From an uncultured Oscillospiraceae bacterium (GTDB lineage: Bacteria; Bacillota; Clostridia; Oscillospirales; Acutalibacteraceae): a DNA stretch of 5,415 bases. Shown piece by piece: positions 5,121-5,415 of the stretch (its first letter is position 1; each line of letters begins with the position of its first letter). The position numbers were made by a program, and so were the translations under genes. The notes under the pieces are model-generated. The model worked only from the letters and a program-made list of their open reading frames with translations. It was not told the origin of the DNA and did not search any database. The DNA is taken from positions 1 to 5,415 of the forward strand of contig USBP01000124.1 of the NCBI GenBank assembly GCA_900552985.1. Reading direction: 5' to 3'.

Positions 5121-5152
5121 GAAAAACGCAGAGTTTCCAAATGGGATTTATG

Positions 5153-5160
5153 AAAGGAGG
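5153..5160 (+). promoter_or_regulatory. Strong ribosome binding site fixing the start at 5170
   Basis: AAAGGAGG, nine bases before ATG 5170, is a full Shine-Dalgarno sequence. With the promoter at 5092-5120 it makes 5170 a credible translation start, although the frame behind it closes after 45 codons. Confidence 0.85.
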
Positions 5161-5169
5161 CGGGTAAAA

Positions 5170-5307
5170 ATGACAGGGCGTATCAATCGCATTGCACGGT
5201 CCGGCGCACACAAGGGGAGCCGGGCGGCCGTGGCGAATGGGGGGAGTGCGGCCTTTTTCAGCAAATCAGTGGCTTTTTTGCCCGCTCATTTCAAGGCGGA
5301 GCGATAG
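5170..5307 (+). CDS. Short ORF (45 residues) with strong promoter and ribosome binding site; possibly the 5' part of a longer frameshifted gene
   Basis: The product starts MTGRINRIARSGAHKG, is basic and Ala/Gly-rich, and ends at TAG 5305-5307. I recognise no family. The expression signals are the best of any small ORF here: TTGACT-N17-TATACT and AAAGGAGG nine bases before the ATG. Codons look GC-rich and ordinary. A T6 run (5274-5279) lies inside it. A shift of -1 there leads into a frame that stays open to the window edge and reads more like protein (RLREQRLRREF, then MNIIYYHELLS). So three readings compete: a real small protein or leader peptide; a gene with programmed -1 frameshifting; or a longer gene broken by a one-base indel or a sequencing error in the T run. 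Confidence 0.5.
   Translation: MTGRINRIARSGAHKGSRAAVANGGSAAFFSKSVAFLPAHFKAER
5274..5280 (+). other. Possible -1 slippery heptamer
   Basis: In the frame of the ATG at 5170 the bases read T TTT TTG, which fits the X XXY YYZ slippery pattern. Slipping back one base puts the ribosome in the frame that is open to the window's end. No clear stimulatory pseudoknot or hairpin downstream, or internal Shine-Dalgarno upstream, was identified by eye. Confidence 0.25.
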
Positions 5308-5369
5308 CGCATTCCCATGGGAACAGCGCCGAAAGGCTCCGGGAGCAGCGGCTGCGGAGAGAATTCACC

Positions 5370-5415
5370 GTGCAGCAGGAAATGAACATCATATATTACC
5401 ATGAATTGCTGTCCG
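5370..5415 (+). CDS. Start or continuation of a gene cut by the right edge
   Basis: The frame with codons beginning at 5370 has no stop from 5154 to the window's end. It can be entered at GTG 5370, which has GGAGAG eight bases upstream and reads on to EMNIIYYHELLS, or by a -1 shift from the 45-codon ORF. Too little is present to name a family. The residues before 5370 (ERLREQRLRREF) also look protein-like, which favours continuation over a fresh start. Confidence 0.35.
   Translation, partial: MQQEMNIIYYHELLS

Overview
The window looks like chromosome of a Clostridia-type Firmicute, possibly an Oscillospiraceae/Ruminococcaceae-like gut bacterium. The signs are strong purine-rich ribosome binding sites, sigma-A promoters of TTGAC-N17-TATA type, a tRNA with encoded CCA, and Mfd and PAP2 proteins of Firmicute character. 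The genus is an inference; no rRNA or other marker is present. Base composition is mixed: the plus-strand mfd and PAP2 genes are GC-rich, and the three minus-strand protein genes are visibly AT-richer.

Left part (1-2280). The 3' end of mfd (transcription-repair coupling factor) runs in from the left edge and ends just before a strong 14-bp hairpin. That hairpin can terminate both mfd and the convergent gene. The convergent minus-strand gene (1114-2016) encodes a secreted protein with a signal peptide, an extracellular domain, one C-terminal membrane helix and a very basic tail; its family is not recognised. Its upstream region is shared with a divergent PAP2 gene and holds a near-consensus promoter inside an imperfect palindrome that could fire both ways.

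Middle (2280-3612). A multi-pass PAP2 phosphatase gene (2280-3107) is followed by about 500 bp with no convincing gene. That stretch holds a GC-rich block with a weak terminator-like hairpin, a possible 46-codon ORF with a good ribosome binding site, and a TGCAT-rich palindrome cluster.

Right part (3613-5415). On the minus strand, in transcription order, come a tRNA-Arg(CCG), a 21-bp perfect hairpin starting inside its CCA end, a second inverted repeat with 30-bp arms made of GTGAAAAG-type units, a four-helix-bundle (S23/Avd-like) gene, and a HAD-family phosphatase gene. This repeat plus S23 arrangement is the most unusual part of the window and could be a small mobile or RNA-centred unit; that is a hypothesis. 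Divergent from the tRNA, a strong promoter and ribosome binding site drive a short plus-strand ORF (5170-5307). A T6 run in it could link it by a -1 shift to a reading frame still open at the right edge.
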